A stretch of DNA of 64,000 nucleotides from Novilysobacter_A longmucuonensis (GTDB taxonomy: Bacteria > Pseudomonadota > Gammaproteobacteria > Xanthomonadales > Xanthomonadaceae), in the NCBI RefSeq assembly GCF_046600735.1, contig NZ_JBJMAW010000003.1, positions 62,001 through 126,000 of the forward strand, read 5' to 3'. The notes beneath the pieces were generated by a model. That model worked only from the letters and a program-made list of their open reading frames with translations, was not told the DNA's origin and ran no database searches. Position 1 is the first letter of the stretch. Every line of letters begins with the position of its first letter. Shown here in pieces: positions 61,757 to 64,000 of the stretch. The position numbers were made by a program, and so were the translations under genes.

Positions 61757-62587
61757 GTGTCCGATCTGCCTGCCCTGCACCGACCGCCGCGCCGCCCGCA
61801 CCTGTGGGCCGTGTGGTTCGCGCTGTCGCAGGTACTGCTGGTGGCCCTGTGGTGGCACTACGGCTGGCGCATCGGGGTGCCGGTGCTGCTGCTGAGCCAT
61901 GGCGCGCTGGTCTGGGCGACGCTGTGGCCGCGCTCGCGCTGGTTGAGCCCGGTGCTGACGCGGCTGCCGACCGACGAGCGCGTGGCGTGGCTGACGATCG
62001 ATGACGGCCCGTCCGGCGACACCGGGGCGATGCTCGACCTGCTCGATGCGCACGGCGCCCGCGCGACGTTCTTCGTGGTCGGCGCGCGCGCCGCGGCGCG
62101 GCCGGAACTGGTGCGGGCGATCCTCGCGCGTGGGCACGGCCTGGGCAATCACAGCGCGACCCACCCGCAGGCATGGTTCTGGGCGCTGCCGCCGGCGCGG
62201 ATGCGGGCGGAGATCGCGCAGGCGCAGGCGGTGCTGAGCGAGATTGGCGGACAGGCGCCGCGCTGGTTCCGCGCGGTGGTCGGCATGGCCAATCCGTTCG
62301 TGGCCCCGGCGCTCAAGCAGCATGGACTGGCGCGGGTGGCGTGGTCGGCACGCGGGTTCGATGCAGTGGCGGCCGATCCGGCGCAGGTGGTGGCGCGGCT
62401 CGAGCGTGGGCTGCGGCCTGGTGCGATCGTGCTGCTGCACGAGGGCGCCGGGCACGGGCGCAACGTCGAGGTGCTTACGTTGCTGCTGCAGCGGCTGCGG
62501 GTGCTGGGCTACCAGACCGTATTGCCCGAGGAACTGGAGCGGTGCGCCGCCGCCCCGGCCATGGCCGCGAACAACGCCCACCTGTAG
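61757..62587 (+). CDS. Polysaccharide deacetylase (NodB homology) membrane protein
   Basis: About 276 residues. The N-terminal ~60 residues contain two hydrophobic segments (LWAVWFALSQVLLVALWW and VPVLLLSHGALVWATLW). The catalytic part has LTIDDGPSGDTGAMLDLL (metal Asp pair), ATFFVVGARA and GHGLGNHSATHP (metal His pair), motifs of carbohydrate esterase family 4. It may deacetylate a cell-envelope polysaccharide. The start is taken as GTG 61757 (MSDLPALHR); longer frames upstream overlap the divergent gene. Its TAG stop is inside the GTAG of a REP element. Confidence 0.88.
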   Translation: MSDLPALHRPPRRPHLWAVWFALSQVLLVALWWHYGWRIGVPVLLLSHGALVWATLWPRSRWLSPVLTRLPTDERVAWLTIDDGPSGDTGAMLDLLDAHGARATFFVVGARAAARPELVRAILARGHGLGNHSATHPQAWFWALPPARMRAEIAQAQAVLSEIGGQAPRWFRAVVGMANPFVAPALKQHGLARVAWSARGFDAVAADPAQVVARLERGLRPGAIVLLHEGAGHGRNVEVLTLLLQRLRVLGYQTVLPEELERCAAAPAMAANNAHL

Positions 62588-62682
62588 GAGCGCCCCATAC
62601 CTGCAGGAGCATGGGCGCGATCGCCTTACTACGCGTCGCCGACCACACATGGGGCGCGGTCGCGGGCATGGCCCGCTCCTAC
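62584..62682. repeat. REP pair (GGGCATGGCCC variant)
   Basis: Begins GTAGGAGCGCCCCATACCTG inside the stop codon of the deacetylase gene and ends GGGCATGGCCCGCTCCTAC. Lies between convergent genes. The left arm is degenerate. Confidence 0.8.
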
Positions 62683-62706
62683 AGAGGCACCACGTGAGCG
62701 AGCCGG

Positions 62707-63411
62707 TCAGCGCCGGCTCGCCACCACCCGCCAGTTGTTGAACGGCGTGTTGCCGTACAGCGCGGTCATCTCGACCTGGAGGCCGGCGCCGCGCAACCGC
62801 GCCTGCAGGGCGTCGGCCTGCGGGTAGTGCCGCGGCGTGGCGTTCATCCAGCCGAGCACGCGCGAGAACATGTCCACCGCGCGGGTGATCCGGGCGCGGC
62901 CGCTGCCGTCGTCCAGCCCGGTGCGGATCACCAGCCTGGCGCCCGGCATCAGCATCGCGATGGCCGCATCCAGCACGCGGGCCTGCGCGTCGGGCGGGAT
63001 GAACTGCAGCACGTCGAGAATGGCAACGCTGCCGCGGTGCGCCGGCAGCGCCTGCGCCAGATCGACGACATCGAACGACGCTTCGGTCAGCTCCCTGCGC
63101 GCCGCCGCGCACCGTGCACGGCGAATCTTGCTGGCGTCGCTGTCGACCCCGCGGTAGGGCAGCGTGATGCCGTCGGCATGCAAGGTGTGCGCAAGCAGGC
63201 CGAGCCCGCAGCCCATGTCGAGCAGCGGCGCGCTGGTGCCGCGCAGGGCCTCGGACACGCCCGGGTACAGCGGATCGCTGCCGAGCTTGCTGCGACTGTA
63301 GAAGTAGTCCCAGCGGTTGCCGAGCGGATGCGCCGGCAGGAACGCGGCGGCGATGCTCCTGGCGCGCTCGCCCGGCAGCGGCCGCATCGCGCTGCCGGCC
63401 AGGACGGTCAT
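62707..63411 (-). CDS. Class I SAM-dependent methyltransferase
   Basis: A 234-residue methyltransferase. Motif I is LLDMGCGLGLLAH, with YRGVDSDASKIRRA as motif II and AILDVLQFIPPDAQ and LMPGARLVIRTGL following. Start ATG 63411 overlaps the stop of the SGNH-hydrolase gene (ATGA), suggesting a coupled pair. Acceptor unknown; its partner esterase might point to lipid or polyketide metabolism, but this is a guess. Confidence 0.87.
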   Translation of the reverse strand: MTVLAGSAMRPLPGERARSIAAAFLPAHPLGNRWDYFYSRSKLGSDPLYPGVSEALRGTSAPLLDMGCGLGLLAHTLHADGITLPYRGVDSDASKIRRARCAAARRELTEASFDVVDLAQALPAHRGSVAILDVLQFIPPDAQARVLDAAIAMLMPGARLVIRTGLDDGSGRARITRAVDMFSRVLGWMNATPRHYPQADALQARLRGAGLQVEMTALYGNTPFNNWRVVASRR

Positions 63412-64000
63412 TGCGGCGAGCGCGAGTTGGGTCCGGTCAGCAGGCCGCGCGCGACCGGCAGGGCCTGCCGCATCCATTCGCCATACATCATTGCCGACGG
63501 ATGCAGCCCGTCGCCGGCCAACATCGCGGTTTCCGCGCCACGGGCACGCGACACCGGGGTGATGTCGACGAACGCCACGCCGCGCGCCGCGCAGACCTCG
63601 CGCGCGGTGGCATTGAACGCATCGATCTCCCTGGAAATGGAATCGCGGTGCGGCGCCTCGGCGTGCGCGAACGGGGTCACGCCCCAGTCGGGGATCGACA
63701 GCACCAGCACGCGCCCGGGGCGGTCGCCGGCAAAGGCGATCGCGCGTTCGAGAAGCGCGGCGAACTGCTCGCGGTACTCCTCGACCTCGCGGCCGCGGTA
63801 CTGGTTGTTGACCCCGATCGCCAGGCTGACGAAGTCGAACTCCCCAAGCGGCTGCGCGGCATCGATCGCGTCCGACAGCTCGTCGGTGGTCCAGCCGGTG
63901 GTTGCGATGATGCGCGGATCCTGCAGCGCGATGCCCTCGGCCCGCAGTGCGCGCGCCAGTTGCACCGGCCAGCGGCCGGGCTCGGCGACGCCTTCGCCGA
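63408..64000 (-). CDS. SGNH/GDSL-type esterase (partial, 5' end outside window)
   Basis: About 196 residues visible; the frame runs off the window end. The visible start GEGVAEPGRWPVQLARALR is the usual segment a few residues after the GDS motif, so only a short N-terminus is missing. Further motifs are LAIGVNNQYRGR (block III, Asn oxyanion) and GDGLHPSAMMYGEW (block V DxxH). Likely a small lipase or acyl-esterase. Coupled to the methyltransferase by a four-base overlap. Confidence 0.88.
   Translation of the reverse strand, partial: GEGVAEPGRWPVQLARALRAEGIALQDPRIIATTGWTTDELSDAIDAAQPLGEFDFVSLAIGVNNQYRGREVEEYREQFAALLERAIAFAGDRPGRVLVLSIPDWGVTPFAHAEAPHRDSISREIDAFNATAREVCAARGVAFVDITPVSRARGAETAMLAGDGLHPSAMMYGEWMRQALPVARGLLTGPNSRSPQ

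Overview
The window is uniformly GC-rich, gene-dense DNA that looks like a Xanthomonadaceae chromosome (Xanthomonas, Lysobacter or Luteimonas-like). Evidence for this is the xps-type order of type II secretion genes (L-M-N-D), the pair metB ... etfA/etfB flanking a polysaccharide locus (the known hypervariable LPS site of Xanthomonas), a xanB-type bifunctional mannose enzyme, an H-NS-like protein with the TWTGRGKQPRWL ending, and many REP palindromes headed by GTAG like the SMAG repeats of Stenotrophomonas. I saw no tRNA, rRNA, CRISPR array, prophage or complete insertion sequence.

Layout. 1-4511: distal end of a type II secretion operon (GspK fragment, GspL, GspM, GspN/C-like, secretin GspD). 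4844-20262 (+): metB, then a polysaccharide export and assembly operon: Wzm permease, Wzt ATPase with an extra C-terminal domain, a methyltransferase that carries the same extra domain, a 1018-residue protein joining docking-like repeats, an RgpF-like domain and a CDP-glycerol glycerophosphotransferase (TagF-like) domain, a TagD-like glycerol-3-phosphate cytidylyltransferase, a sulfotransferase-like protein with the same repeats, and two large multi-domain glycosyltransferases. 20271-28938 (-): a convergent cassette of mostly membrane proteins (unknown small protein, DUF2142-like GT-C, YfhO-like protein, polyprenyl-phosphate glycosyltransferase, flippase-like protein, methyltransferase, GT4). 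29110-30928 (-): etfA and etfB, closing the LPS locus.

31061-44166: xanB, a succinyl-CoA:3-ketoacid CoA-transferase pair, a secreted zinc metalloprotease with FG-GAP-like repeats, ETF-ubiquinone oxidoreductase, a four-gene Mla-like lipid transport operon, and a ThrE-like exporter. 44461-51171: H-NS-like protein with a clear terminator, proS, small membrane and DUF4124 proteins, pssA, a candidate holD, rimI, a Dph6-like ATPase and a small unknown protein. 51343-58864 (-): three amidohydrolase-superfamily proteins, one fused to a TolB-like propeller and one lacking the usual metal ligands, plus a 2-hydroxychromene-2-carboxylate isomerase homologue and a degraded coding remnant. 58865-60060 is a non-coding block of simple repeats and a large inverted repeat. 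60061-64000: DUF924 protein, glutaredoxin-rhodanese fusion, polysaccharide deacetylase, methyltransferase and a partial SGNH esterase.

The most unusual part is the plus-strand polysaccharide operon. The gene content predicts an ABC-exported surface polymer carrying glycerol-phosphate (teichoic-acid-like chemistry in a Gram-negative), possibly sulfated, whose length or export may be controlled by a methyltransferase cap recognised through a domain shared with Wzt. Three of the enzymes are tied together by a common 'YPDVA..G.NPL.HY' repeat that may hold them in one complex. All of this is inference from sequence.
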